Shown: positions 47,475-56,308 of the stretch, in pieces
Layout: each line of letters opens with the position of its first letter
Position numbering within the stretch: the first letter of the stretch is position 1
Assembly (NCBI RefSeq): GCF_000027005.1
Contig: NC_012965.1
Location: forward strand, 979,001 to 1,043,000
From: Komagataella phaffii GS115
Taxonomy: Eukaryota; Ascomycota; Pichiomycetes; Pichiales; Pichiaceae
DNA: 64,000 bases
Direction: 5' to 3'
Translations under genes and position numbers: made by a program
The notes under the pieces: model-generated
Told to the model about the DNA's origin: nothing
Database searches by the model: none
The model's input: the letters and a program-made list of their open reading frames with translations, nothing else

Positions 47475-48626
47475 CTAATTTGTCTTTTGATACACATCGT
47501 CTGGACCCAGATAAGTCCCAAAGACTTTGTCCCAGAATTTGGAAGTGACACCAAAGCCTAACTCGTAATTCTTGTAGTGATGTTCCAAATGATATTTCTT
47601 CAACTCTTGGAAATAACGAGGCAGCTTGGAGTGATGCAGAACGTAATGAGTGACATCATACATGATATAGCCCAGGAATCCACCTGCAAATCCAGAACAA
47701 GCCATGTAATATGGTAGAACAGAAAAGACGAGCGTCTTGATTGGGTAGCAAAGTACAATGAAAAGTGTAGGTGGCATCACCAATCTGTATTTATCCATTG
47801 GTAAATAGTGGTGTATCCCATGCAATAAGAAATGAATGGTAAATGCAATTTGATTCTCTGGAAGATAGTAGTCCAAGTGGAACAAAAATCTATGCAAAGC
47901 ATATTCCAAGAAGGTCCAAACAAATAGACCCAAAAGCCAAAAAGCCATGGCGACTAATTTGTTTTGATTGGTGAATCCAATGTAGAAAAAATAGAAATTC
48001 ACAGGAAGCCATACCATGGGTACAATCCACCAAGCTGTCATACTCAGAGGTTCCAAAAAGTTTCCAAAAAGAGGAGCAGAACCCTTTCCGTAATGTCTAG
48101 GACGATGAACTTGGTCCAAATAAAACTCCTTAGTCCATGATCCACGTAAAACTTGCATCAACAAAGGCCTGTTCAAGTCCAAAAATTGGTGTTTAACCAA
48201 GTCGTGTTCATAGTCTGTTTTCAACGAGAGTAAACCCTCAGCCGGAAGTTCACCAAACTCAGTTAGGTCAATATCGACTTCAACTACATTTCCCTTGGAG
48301 TCTAGCTGCACTTCGACCTCATGATCTTTATTGGAAAGTAATTCCCTTTCTTCTTCCGGTGTTGCCAAATATCCGACCAACATGTCTTCATCCAACATTT
48401 CATAAGCAGATTCGGAGTGAATATGACTTAGCTGATCACCCATAATCTGTGTGATATCCTTCCCAGCATACTCCAAAATCAAGTCGTCTCCAGCCGGATG
48501 CTCCTCCAAAAACTCTGTAACGTTGTAAACCTTCCTATGATATAGCGTAACCCAACAATCCTTTGGACTCACGTGTTTCTGAACATCAGCAGAGGCAAAG
48601 AGCGGTAATGGCCTATTTGAAGTCAT
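47475..48626 (-). CDS. SCS7: Sphingolipid alpha-hydroxylase (fatty acid 2-hydroxylase)
   Basis: A 383-residue ER membrane di-iron enzyme that 2-hydroxylates the very-long-chain acyl group of ceramide. An N-terminal cytochrome b5 domain (residues ~8-85, heme motif EEHPAGDD) is followed by membrane segments and the fatty acid hydroxylase domain with histidine boxes HRFLFH (~258), HFLLHGIHH (~280), HYVLHH (~337) and HLEHH (~357). Fusion of cytochrome b5 to the hydroxylase is typical of Scs7/FA2H. It lies upstream of URA5 on the same strand. Confidence 0.95.
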   Translation of the reverse strand: MTSNRPLPLFASADVQKHVSPKDCWVTLYHRKVYNVTEFLEEHPAGDDLILEYAGKDITQIMGDQLSHIHSESAYEMLDEDMLVGYLATPEEERELLSNKDHEVEVQLDSKGNVVEVDIDLTEFGELPAEGLLSLKTDYEHDLVKHQFLDLNRPLLMQVLRGSWTKEFYLDQVHRPRHYGKGSAPLFGNFLEPLSMTAWWIVPMVWLPVNFYFFYIGFTNQNKLVAMAFWLLGLFVWTFLEYALHRFLFHLDYYLPENQIAFTIHFLLHGIHHYLPMDKYRLVMPPTLFIVLCYPIKTLVFSVLPYYMACSGFAGGFLGYIMYDVTHYVLHHSKLPRYFQELKKYHLEHHYKNYELGFGVTSKFWDKVFGTYLGPDDVYQKTN

Positions 48627-48811
48627 AGTTTCGGTGGATTTCTAATTGATGTTTGCTGACTATGCCAAAAAAACAAATCAATACCAAAAAATCTCCCGAT
48701 TTTTATACAAATGCTTTTCAAAATCCGCAGTTCGCGCGTATCCCATCCCACAAACCAAGATGGGGCTATTACATAATACGAGTTCCACTGAAAAACATGA
48801 GAGATCGAAAA

Positions 48812-50632
48812 CTATAGTTCGTCCAGGTCTAAAATTATGTCAGGAAGATTGACCGTATAGCTTAGGACCTCCTGAAGAGATACTTGATCACCTAGTTTCT
48901 CATAAGAAAGTGACAAAAAATGATAGACATGATGGTGGTTAGAAAACGTGTAGTCTGATCGTAATCGCTGGAGGTTGGTGTGGCACCGAGCCTGTACAGA
49001 TTTGATGTCTTTCTGTGACTTGAATGTTTCGGGGTGATTATAGGCAAGGTGTGACAGGCCCAAAATTGCAGAGAATCGTGCTTGAGGAGAGAAAGAAGAT
49101 GGAATTGGGGTCAAAACTGATTCAATTTGGTCATGGGCTTCTTGGTATTTATTCTGAGCAATATTTAACCAAGCCTTTCTTGATAAATCAGGTTTGGCCA
49201 TTTCATTCAAGCAATTACTGGCTTCGTCGTAAAGTTTGTTGTTTTCGTATAGTACGGAGGCAAGTAACCAGATTTTATCCAGCAATGGTGATGCGTTTCC
49301 TGGTTGCCCGTAAAATTTGTGATAGGTTTCAAATAAATCATTTAAGTAGTTTAAAGCAACCTGTGGGGAATGAATCTTCTCAATAACCAGGATCTCTAGT
49401 ATTTTCAAATTGATAATATCATCGTTTTCAGCTTTCGATAATTCAGAATCTTGTTCGATGTATAACAGAGTGGAGTTGATTAACTTTGTGGCTGTTGAGT
49501 ATTCTCTACTAGCCACTAATAGAACTATCATGAAGTTTATGTATTTGAAATTGGTAGCGTCAGTTTGTAAAGTTTTCTTCATTATCTTCGTTGCTGATTG
49601 AATTTGATTAAGTTTAACCAATGTTTTAACAAGTCCTAACGATACGGGCAGTTTCGGATTCAGCTGAATAAAAAAGTGATGGAACTTCACTGATTGTTCC
49701 AAATTCTTTTTCAGATCCGGTGCATCCAGGGAGTTTTGGCATAGATACTCACAACTCTGAATGAGGGATGAGATGACAGGAGAAATGCGAGAGACGAAAA
49801 CAGGATCACAGAAAATGGGGTCAATATGAATGGAATCCAAAGCATAAAATTTGAACGGCACTTGGAATTTCTCAGTGAAATCCTCAAATTTGAGTTTTAG
49901 AGTTTTGATGAAGTTTAATATCAATTCATGACTACCCTCCTCTTTAATCAATCTGCTTGTCAACGATGCTAATTTTTCCAGGAATAACACAACATATGGA
50001 CTCGAGTTTAGCCCATGAACTTGTTCATATTCAGTAATAATTGACTCGTAGACTTTGAAAGTTCTTATCAATTCATTTGTGTTATTCTCTCCTCTGAGTA
50101 GAATGTCGATTAGTGAGCTGAGAATGGGTATGCTTTGAAAAGTTTTGGTACTGTATTCGTATAATAAGGTGTACAATTCTTTGTCTTCCTTCAAACGGAG
50201 TCGGGCAATTTCCTGTAGCAATAACTCAAAAGTGTAATTAGTTTCGTTGGCTTTGGGAAATGTGATACCGAAAGTATCAACTATCTTAACATCATATTGG
50301 TCCTGTTTACCTTTCACACTGAGATATCTCAGCCAAAGAATCTGATTGATATATCTATCGTTTTCTGAATGAGAAACTTTGTTCAATTCGTCGATAGTAC
50401 TGAACTCAGCTTCAGTCAACCAATTGATCAATTCCTCATGCCCAACAATGTTGTTTGGATCTGGAAGGACAAGCTTTCTTCGTTCCCGAAGACTTGCAAG
50501 CTTTTCTAGTTCCTTATCCCCATCAGAGACACCATCGAATTCATCTAGACCCAGATAGACCCTTGGATTCTTAACGTATATTTCCACCGTCATTAGTTGT
50601 TTGAAATTCAAAGAGAATAATTCGTGGGACAT
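48812..50632 (-). CDS. TPR-rich protein, Ypp1-like (PI4-kinase complex)
   Basis: A 606-residue all-helical protein with degenerate tetratricopeptide repeats over most of its length. The clearest units lie in the C-terminal third (LDKIWLLASVLYENNKLYDEA; HHVYHFLSLSYEKLGDQ). The order of these segments parallels S. cerevisiae Ypp1, whose C-terminus reads VWWYLSLIYEKY. Ypp1/TTC7 joins Efr3 in holding the phosphatidylinositol 4-kinase Stt4 at the plasma membrane. It is shorter than S. cerevisiae Ypp1 (817 aa) and sequence similarity is low, so the assignment is tentative. An alternative start is the ATG at 50591-50593 (MTVEIYVKN). It is divergent from TIM44 (203 bp). Confidence 0.72.
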   Translation of the reverse strand: MSHELFSLNFKQLMTVEIYVKNPRVYLGLDEFDGVSDGDKELEKLASLRERRKLVLPDPNNIVGHEELINWLTEAEFSTIDELNKVSHSENDRYINQILWLRYLSVKGKQDQYDVKIVDTFGITFPKANETNYTFELLLQEIARLRLKEDKELYTLLYEYSTKTFQSIPILSSLIDILLRGENNTNELIRTFKVYESIITEYEQVHGLNSSPYVVLFLEKLASLTSRLIKEEGSHELILNFIKTLKLKFEDFTEKFQVPFKFYALDSIHIDPIFCDPVFVSRISPVISSLIQSCEYLCQNSLDAPDLKKNLEQSVKFHHFFIQLNPKLPVSLGLVKTLVKLNQIQSATKIMKKTLQTDATNFKYINFMIVLLVASREYSTATKLINSTLLYIEQDSELSKAENDDIINLKILEILVIEKIHSPQVALNYLNDLFETYHKFYGQPGNASPLLDKIWLLASVLYENNKLYDEASNCLNEMAKPDLSRKAWLNIAQNKYQEAHDQIESVLTPIPSSFSPQARFSAILGLSHLAYNHPETFKSQKDIKSVQARCHTNLQRLRSDYTFSNHHHVYHFLSLSYEKLGDQVSLQEVLSYTVNLPDIILDLDEL

Positions 50633-50835
50633 ATCATGGAGAAAAACAAGCAGACGTCGCGAAGGGTGCTTCTTTATTATTTGCCTCCAGTTGTTCTCAC
50701 CGCCTTTCGTAGAAGCATTCCCTGCCCCGCTGGTTCCCCAAACTTTCTTTTTTCACTCCGGTATTTTCAGAACCAATTTTTTTTACCAGGTCTTGTTCGA
50801 CATCATCACATATCTGACTCGGATATTACTGAAAT

Positions 50836-52062
50836 ATGTTCAGAATTAAGGTAATAACCCGAGCTAGCAGAGGGTTTCATTCTTCGGGAATGGCTTTCAA
50901 TGGTCCCAAGTCTCCGATGCAGGTTTTCTTCGAAACTTTCAAGAACGAATGGAAAAAATCGGACGAATTAAAATCCAACATTAAAGCTCTTCAAGATGAG
51001 ACGGGAAGAATGGCCGAAAGTGAAGCTTTTCAAAAAGCCAAGGAAGCATATGATAAGGCTCAGAAGGGATCATCCTTTGCTGGAAAAGCCGTCAAGAAAA
51101 CTGCCGAAACCGTTGGAAACGCTGCCGTTAAGGCCTGGGATTCTCCAGTAGGTAAAGTCACTAGAAAGACTGTAAAGACTACAGCAGAAGTTGTCGACAA
51201 ATCTTTTGAACCTGTCAGAAAGACAGCGCTGTACAAAGAAGTTTCAGAAGTTATTGATGATGGTTCGTCAACAAGATATGGAGGGTTTGAAACTAAAGAA
51301 CAAAGAAGGTTGCGTAGAGAGAAAGAATTGAGTAATCCTCAAAGACCAAAGGTCATAAAAGCTAACGAGGAAGCTTCTAGAGCTCTAGTAGTGACCAATT
51401 ACAAGCCTGAACGACCAAAGCTATCTGACAGGTTTACATTTTTAAAGCCTGAGACTCCCATCGGAAAAGTGTTAGGAGACTTGAGAATGAGATGGGAGGA
51501 GTCCGAAAATGGTTTGATCTCTTTGTTCAGAACTATCTTTGAAAAAATTGGAGGTTTCTTTGATGAAACTGAAAGTGCCAAGGTGATTCGTATGTTCAAA
51601 GAGATTGATCCATCTTTCAACACCGAGAATTTCAACAAACAGCTCAGAGAGTTCATTATCCCAGAAGTTTTGGAGGCTTATGTGCAGGGTGATGAAGCTG
51701 TACTTAAAACATGGCTGTCGGAAGCACCGTTCAATGTTTTTCATGCTCAACAAAAGCAATTCAAAGAGCAAGGCCTGTTCTCTGATGGTCGCATCCTGGA
51801 TATCAGAGGAGTCGATGTACTCAGTGCAAAGGTTATTCCAGGTAATAACAGTCCTGCCTTGGTTATTGGAGCTCGTGTCCAAGAAGTCAATGTTTATAGA
51901 AAGGCCAAGACCGGTGAGATTGCAGCCGGATCGCCCGATAATATCAACTTGAGTACCTACGTCATGGTGTTGACAAGAATACCAGAAGATGTTGACCATC
52001 CTGAAACTGAAGGTTGGAAAGTGCTTGAGTTCGCTCGTGGAGGTACCAGACAATTTACTTAA
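50836..52062 (+). CDS. TIM44: Mitochondrial import motor adaptor Tim44
   Basis: A 408-residue matrix-side peripheral protein that recruits mtHsp70 (Ssc1) to the TIM23 channel. The N-terminus MFRIKVITRASRGFHSSG is a presequence with a likely R-GFHSS cleavage region. A charged helical segment (~25-110) follows, and the Tim44-like lipid-binding C-terminal domain spans about 190-400 (MRWEESENGLI, RMFKEIDPSF, DIRGVDVLSAKVIPGNNSPA). Length is similar to S. cerevisiae Tim44 (431 aa). It is convergent with SSM4. Confidence 0.95.
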   Translation: MFRIKVITRASRGFHSSGMAFNGPKSPMQVFFETFKNEWKKSDELKSNIKALQDETGRMAESEAFQKAKEAYDKAQKGSSFAGKAVKKTAETVGNAAVKAWDSPVGKVTRKTVKTTAEVVDKSFEPVRKTALYKEVSEVIDDGSSTRYGGFETKEQRRLRREKELSNPQRPKVIKANEEASRALVVTNYKPERPKLSDRFTFLKPETPIGKVLGDLRMRWEESENGLISLFRTIFEKIGGFFDETESAKVIRMFKEIDPSFNTENFNKQLREFIIPEVLEAYVQGDEAVLKTWLSEAPFNVFHAQQKQFKEQGLFSDGRILDIRGVDVLSAKVIPGNNSPALVIGARVQEVNVYRKAKTGEIAAGSPDNINLSTYVMVLTRIPEDVDHPETEGWKVLEFARGGTRQFT

Positions 52063-52184
52063 TCATATACACGTGTAAATAGTAAGACGAGTAATGAATG
52101 GTTTGATCAACTATAGGTACTTATACTACAATAGGCTTATATCATACACATATTCCACAACACATACTATATTCATTCTGTCAA

Positions 52185-55100
52185 TCATGGGTCCAAATTC
52201 TTGAGTTCTTTCCTGGATGTGTAATAAGTCTCTTTCACTTGCTCATCTATGGTTTTGAAATATCTTAAAACTGCCTTGGTTGTGAAATATGCAGCAAATG
52301 CGACGTAATGGGCAAAAAAAGACCAACCGTAAATGTTCAAAGCTTCCAAAATTGTCTTTGGTCCCCTTGCTTTGTTTAATAAAAATCCTGTTAATACATT
52401 TGAAATACAATAGACAACCAGCAGTGCCCACTGTTTCACGGTTCCATCCTTGTAGGGAACCAAGTTGCACGTCGAAATCCCCACAATAGACAGTATAGTT
52501 ATCAGAGAAGAAGGACCCAAAACTTCTAGTCCAAATGGGAATGCAGAAAGTGCAGGATCGACTTCCTTGTAAAGGCTGGATAATGGTCCTCTTGGATTCA
52601 ATTCATCGTTTGGATCCTTTAGTAACATATCGAAATTCTCAACTACTGCACTGTTCTGGGTCATCAAGGGCAGACCGATAGATATGAGTGTAATGAATAA
52701 ATGTATGGTGTCTACCACTACTACCAGAACCTTTCCTGATATTGTGTTCAATACTCTTCGAAGGTTTTCTGTAATCTGTCTTAGCAATAACGCCAGTCCG
52801 GTGAATGTATCATCCTCTTTCTGATATAACTCAAATATTTGAAGCCAAACCTGGTAGCCAATAAAAAAGTAGAGAAAATTGATTCTTGGTGAGAAGATAC
52901 TTTCACTATGGATCCAAAGAAGACTAATGGGAAGTACTATCAACCGACCCAACAAATCACTGAGTACAATGCACGATACAAACAGGCTGATAGCGAAGAA
53001 ACCTATCAGGAATAAGAAACTGATATAACGCGCTTTAAAGTGTGGAGGCCTGTATACAACGCAATGCGTGGTTATTTCCATTGTTTCAGAATCAGAATCA
53101 TATGAAGGTTCCTGGGAATTGTCCTCTGCAGTATTTTCCTCTTTCAAAGGTTCTAATAGGTTGTCGTCTTTGGTAACAGCAACAAACAAACGTTTTAAAT
53201 ATTTTCTGGAGACAGCGTCGTCATCGGGGACACGCACGTAATTACCGTCTGGAACAAATATAGCATTCACTGATGGGTTTTCTTTGAAATGCTGCGTGGC
53301 CTGTCTCACAGACATCGGTTTAGAGTAGTCTGGAGTTGCACTAAGTCTATGGTAGAAATGACGGTAGACAATACGACCTCTTTCCTCTGGAATTGGATTA
53401 TTTAAAATGAAGGAAGACAATCTCACTCTTGCAGCAGAGATGGTATAAGCCTTCTTCCAATAAAGGATCACCAAATCTTTGTGCTTCCTTCCTTGCAATA
53501 ATGCAGGAGCTATCCATAATGGGCTCATGTAAAACCTGAGAATTCCTGTTGGAAGTATTGTTGGAATTACAACTGGAAGTAGCGGCGTGAAAAGACCGAA
53601 AAACCAGGTAACAGATCCAATACCAGCAAGAATAAAAATTGTGTAAACTATTAAGGAAATAAAAATCCTGAACAACTGCAAGAAAAATGGGCGTGTCAAA
53701 GCTTCATGAATTAGTCTGACGTTTGGGTCATCTGGCGTTCTGATAAAGAATAGAACTCCGGGGCGTAAAATGTGAGACCGACACATGCCTACAAATGTGG
53801 CGAAACAAAACATGTAAGAGCTTCCAATACTCCACAGATAGAGCATGTAATGTAATGAATGGTTCAAAACCTTGAAGTTTTGACTAAGAAGAAGAGTTCC
53901 AGTTGAGCGAGGGTCGACCATGACAGGGGCTATGCAAAAGTCCATTAGAAACCCACAAGTAATGGGGAAAAGTAGTTGCTCGATTCCCAGTAATGTAAAC
54001 ACTTTGAATGTGCAGCTCCAACCAAAAACAATATTATAGAACTGTCGAAACTTTCTAAGAGGATTAGTACGAGGGTTACAGCTTTTCTCAATCTTTCGTA
54101 ATATCAAGTAGACCATGAATGCAAAGAAACTGTAACCAATAATTAGATGACCAAAAATGCGAATACCTGAAGCCTCAGCACCTGGTTGTCTTATAAATAG
54201 GGATGTCACCATTTCTGCTTCAGGAATGCTGTTGATGAGCCTGCCAAGAGGACGAAGCAAGTCTAGTATTGCAAACGAAACGAGGCAGGGAATAATGAAT
54301 AGCAAAGTCAGAACCACAGGTTCTATAAATATAGCTGCCGTCAATATTAAAGGTGGTAGGGCTGGATGAAGTGAGAACATGATCTCAAATAAATCGTTGT
54401 TAGCTTCGGGTTCGTCAGGCACCCCTAAATTGAAGTCCAACTCCGGCTCAGCCTGGGCTCTTGGCTCTGGTAGGGCTGGTTCGTCTGCAGCTTGGTCGGC
54501 AGGTTCTTCTGCGACGTCGAAAGGTCTGAAGTCGGGGTCCAGGTCGGCATTTTGAGCAGCAACCGCAGGGGGCTCATCAAAATCAACATCATCTTGATCT
54601 TCAGCAGGCAGTCCTTCTTCAACGTGAGCAGGCTGTTCATTTAACAGGTTGATCTCATTTTCATCATTGATATCGTTTTCTTCGTGATTGGGCTCAGCTT
54701 GTTCCACGTTTTCAATGGCTAATCTCATAGCCTCAGCGAGCTGTTCGTTCCCAGTGATACCCAAAATATTGTTGGCTAATGCGTCCACATTTTCCCGTCT
54801 TAGAACACCGTGATTAGCATCCCTTTGTTCTTGAATTTGCTGCAATATTCCTGCGATTCTCATGCCATCCACTTGGTTAACGTAGGCATGACGTTCATTA
54901 GAATGAACAGGGCCGATTCTGTTATGGAGCATCTTAAGAAACGAAGTTTCCCTAATGATCCACTCATGGTTGAGTTTTATAACAGGCCCTAGTATTAATA
55001 ATGCTAGCAAAAATAAGAAGCCAGGCAATAATGAAGATACCAATGCTTTTCTGATGCATCCTGCAGGGTCTGTGTTGAAGAACTCTTGCAAGCTAATAGG

Positions 55101-55520
55101 TGTTTCCGATTGGCCCAACAGTAGTTCCGTAGTCGTAGGAATCCCATGTACAAAAGAAAATGAAAGTAAGAATGACGAATATCGCAGAACCAAAGTTGTA
55201 TATGAGAACAGCAATATTGCGCAAACGATACAAGATATAATCACCAAAAATGAGAACAATTTTCTATCGATTGAAGTTCTAATCTGCTGTAAAATGAGCT
55301 TCACTGGAGCGTGGGCAGGGGTATCTTGATCGTATACAACTCTGAAGGAAAACTTCTGATGGCAAATATCACATTGAGAATTCTTGCTTGAATACTTGAG
55401 CCATTCTTCCAGACAGTTCTGGTGAATATATTTAATGGAACCTCGGCAAGCACAAGGATGATAGAGTGGATCATCCTCAGTTGCCTCTGTACGACAAATC
55501 CTACAGGTTGCTTCCTCCAT
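52185..55520 (-). CDS. SSM4: ER/inner nuclear membrane E3 ubiquitin ligase Doa10
   Basis: A 1111-residue polytopic ERAD-C ubiquitin ligase. The N-terminal RING-CH domain (C4HC3) covers residues ~4-56: CRICRTEATEDDPLYHPCAC, then HQNCLEEWL and CDICHQKF. Membrane segments begin at about residue 90 and recur to the C-terminus (about 12-14). An acidic, low-complexity loop rich in D/E/P/A lies at about 260-370. The segment near residue 825 (PPHFKARYISFLFLIGFFAI) belongs to the conserved TEB4/Doa10 domain. Doa10 works with Ubc6 and Ubc7 to degrade misfolded and short-lived proteins. It is slightly shorter than S. cerevisiae Ssm4 (1319 aa). Confidence 0.95.
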   Translation of the reverse strand: MEEATCRICRTEATEDDPLYHPCACRGSIKYIHQNCLEEWLKYSSKNSQCDICHQKFSFRVVYDQDTPAHAPVKLILQQIRTSIDRKLFSFLVIISCIVCAILLFSYTTLVLRYSSFLLSFSFVHGIPTTTELLLGQSETPISLQEFFNTDPAGCIRKALVSSLLPGFLFLLALLILGPVIKLNHEWIIRETSFLKMLHNRIGPVHSNERHAYVNQVDGMRIAGILQQIQEQRDANHGVLRRENVDALANNILGITGNEQLAEAMRLAIENVEQAEPNHEENDINDENEINLLNEQPAHVEEGLPAEDQDDVDFDEPPAVAAQNADLDPDFRPFDVAEEPADQAADEPALPEPRAQAEPELDFNLGVPDEPEANNDLFEIMFSLHPALPPLILTAAIFIEPVVLTLLFIIPCLVSFAILDLLRPLGRLINSIPEAEMVTSLFIRQPGAEASGIRIFGHLIIGYSFFAFMVYLILRKIEKSCNPRTNPLRKFRQFYNIVFGWSCTFKVFTLLGIEQLLFPITCGFLMDFCIAPVMVDPRSTGTLLLSQNFKVLNHSLHYMLYLWSIGSSYMFCFATFVGMCRSHILRPGVLFFIRTPDDPNVRLIHEALTRPFFLQLFRIFISLIVYTIFILAGIGSVTWFFGLFTPLLPVVIPTILPTGILRFYMSPLWIAPALLQGRKHKDLVILYWKKAYTISAARVRLSSFILNNPIPEERGRIVYRHFYHRLSATPDYSKPMSVRQATQHFKENPSVNAIFVPDGNYVRVPDDDAVSRKYLKRLFVAVTKDDNLLEPLKEENTAEDNSQEPSYDSDSETMEITTHCVVYRPPHFKARYISFLFLIGFFAISLFVSCIVLSDLLGRLIVLPISLLWIHSESIFSPRINFLYFFIGYQVWLQIFELYQKEDDTFTGLALLLRQITENLRRVLNTISGKVLVVVVDTIHLFITLISIGLPLMTQNSAVVENFDMLLKDPNDELNPRGPLSSLYKEVDPALSAFPFGLEVLGPSSLITILSIVGISTCNLVPYKDGTVKQWALLVVYCISNVLTGFLLNKARGPKTILEALNIYGWSFFAHYVAFAAYFTTKAVLRYFKTIDEQVKETYYTSRKELKNLDP

Positions 55521-55762
55521 TATTTATGTCCGTAAATAAATTGGTCAGGTGTGGTTCCAGAAGATCGTCGATTTTGAATGATGTAATGGAGAGAGTTGAG
55601 GCTAGTAGTAGGGAGGATCTATGGAGACGAGGTATTTTCGCGAACAACCAGGAGATTGGGGCAAAAGAGGTGGAGAGGAATATTAACAGAAGAGCTCAAT
55701 AACGGCAACAATCCTTGTGTTAGATTTATCGTAACTGCGTTTACAAGCTACACACTATTATC

Positions 55763-55954
55763 ATGTTGAGAAGAGAAGCCACTACGTTGAGGTTGGGAGC
55801 AGAAGACCTCAAAGAATTTCGAAGAGAAGGAATACAGGTGCCCCAAAAAGGTGAGCGAAAGGATCAAAATGAGGAAGAAGGCTCCGCCAGAGTGGGGACA
55901 AGTTTTGGTAATCAGACTCAGCAAATGAAAAGAGCCCACAACTTGAATAACTAA
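55763..55954 (+). CDS. CDC26: Anaphase-promoting complex subunit Cdc26
   Basis: A 63-residue protein. The N-terminus MLRREATTLRLGAEDLKEF closely follows the conserved Cdc26 start (human MLRRKPTRLELKLDDIEEF; yeast MIRRAPTTLQLSHDD). This segment inserts into and stabilises the TPR subunit Cdc16/Apc6 of the APC/C ubiquitin ligase. The remainder is polar and disordered. It is much shorter than S. cerevisiae Cdc26 (124 aa) but near the length of other Cdc26 proteins. It lies between SSM4 (divergent, 242 bp) and IRR1; RSC8, its S. cerevisiae neighbour, is about 8 kb downstream. Such a short gene is easily missed by length cut-offs. Confidence 0.86.
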   Translation: MLRREATTLRLGAEDLKEFRREGIQVPQKGERKDQNEEEGSARVGTSFGNQTQQMKRAHNLNN

Positions 55955-56308
55955 TTCATTATCTAGGTGGTTGTCAGTTTGAAACTAATAAAGGCAGAAT
56001 TTGATGAGCAGGAGGAGAGCAGATAATTCTGAGGATAGCAGGAGAAATTCATTTTTTGAGACGCTAGCGTTTAGAACTTTCATTCATTTAACAGTAACAG
56101 TATACTGCTTGCTAATCAGATCAATTGAAACTTCTAAGCTAATGGTCTAAGATCAGGTACACTCAAGTATGAATTGCCTTTTACTACTCATCCATCCCAT
56201 TGTATTATGCAATTGCACTAGCACACCCTTACACCATATAGTATGCTCGTTTTCGGGTGTTTATACATTATTCTCCCTACGCGTCTTTCCTTGTCTTACA
56301 ATCATCAA
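55955..56308. promoter_or_regulatory. Spacer between CDC26 and IRR1
   Basis: 354 bp of 3' flank of CDC26 and promoter of IRR1. An in-frame ATG at 56243 would add 22 largely hydrophobic residues to Irr1, which I regard as untranslated leader. Nothing else seen. Confidence 0.35.

Noticed and set aside
55527..55702. Small open frame (MSVNKLVRCGSRR...) between SSM4 and CDC26
   Set aside because: Starts beside the SSM4 start codon in the promoter region, highly charged random-looking composition, no conserved motif.
56243..56308. Earlier ATG as the IRR1 start
   Set aside because: It would add a hydrophobic 22-residue leader not expected on a nuclear cohesin subunit; the next ATG begins the typical basic N-terminus.
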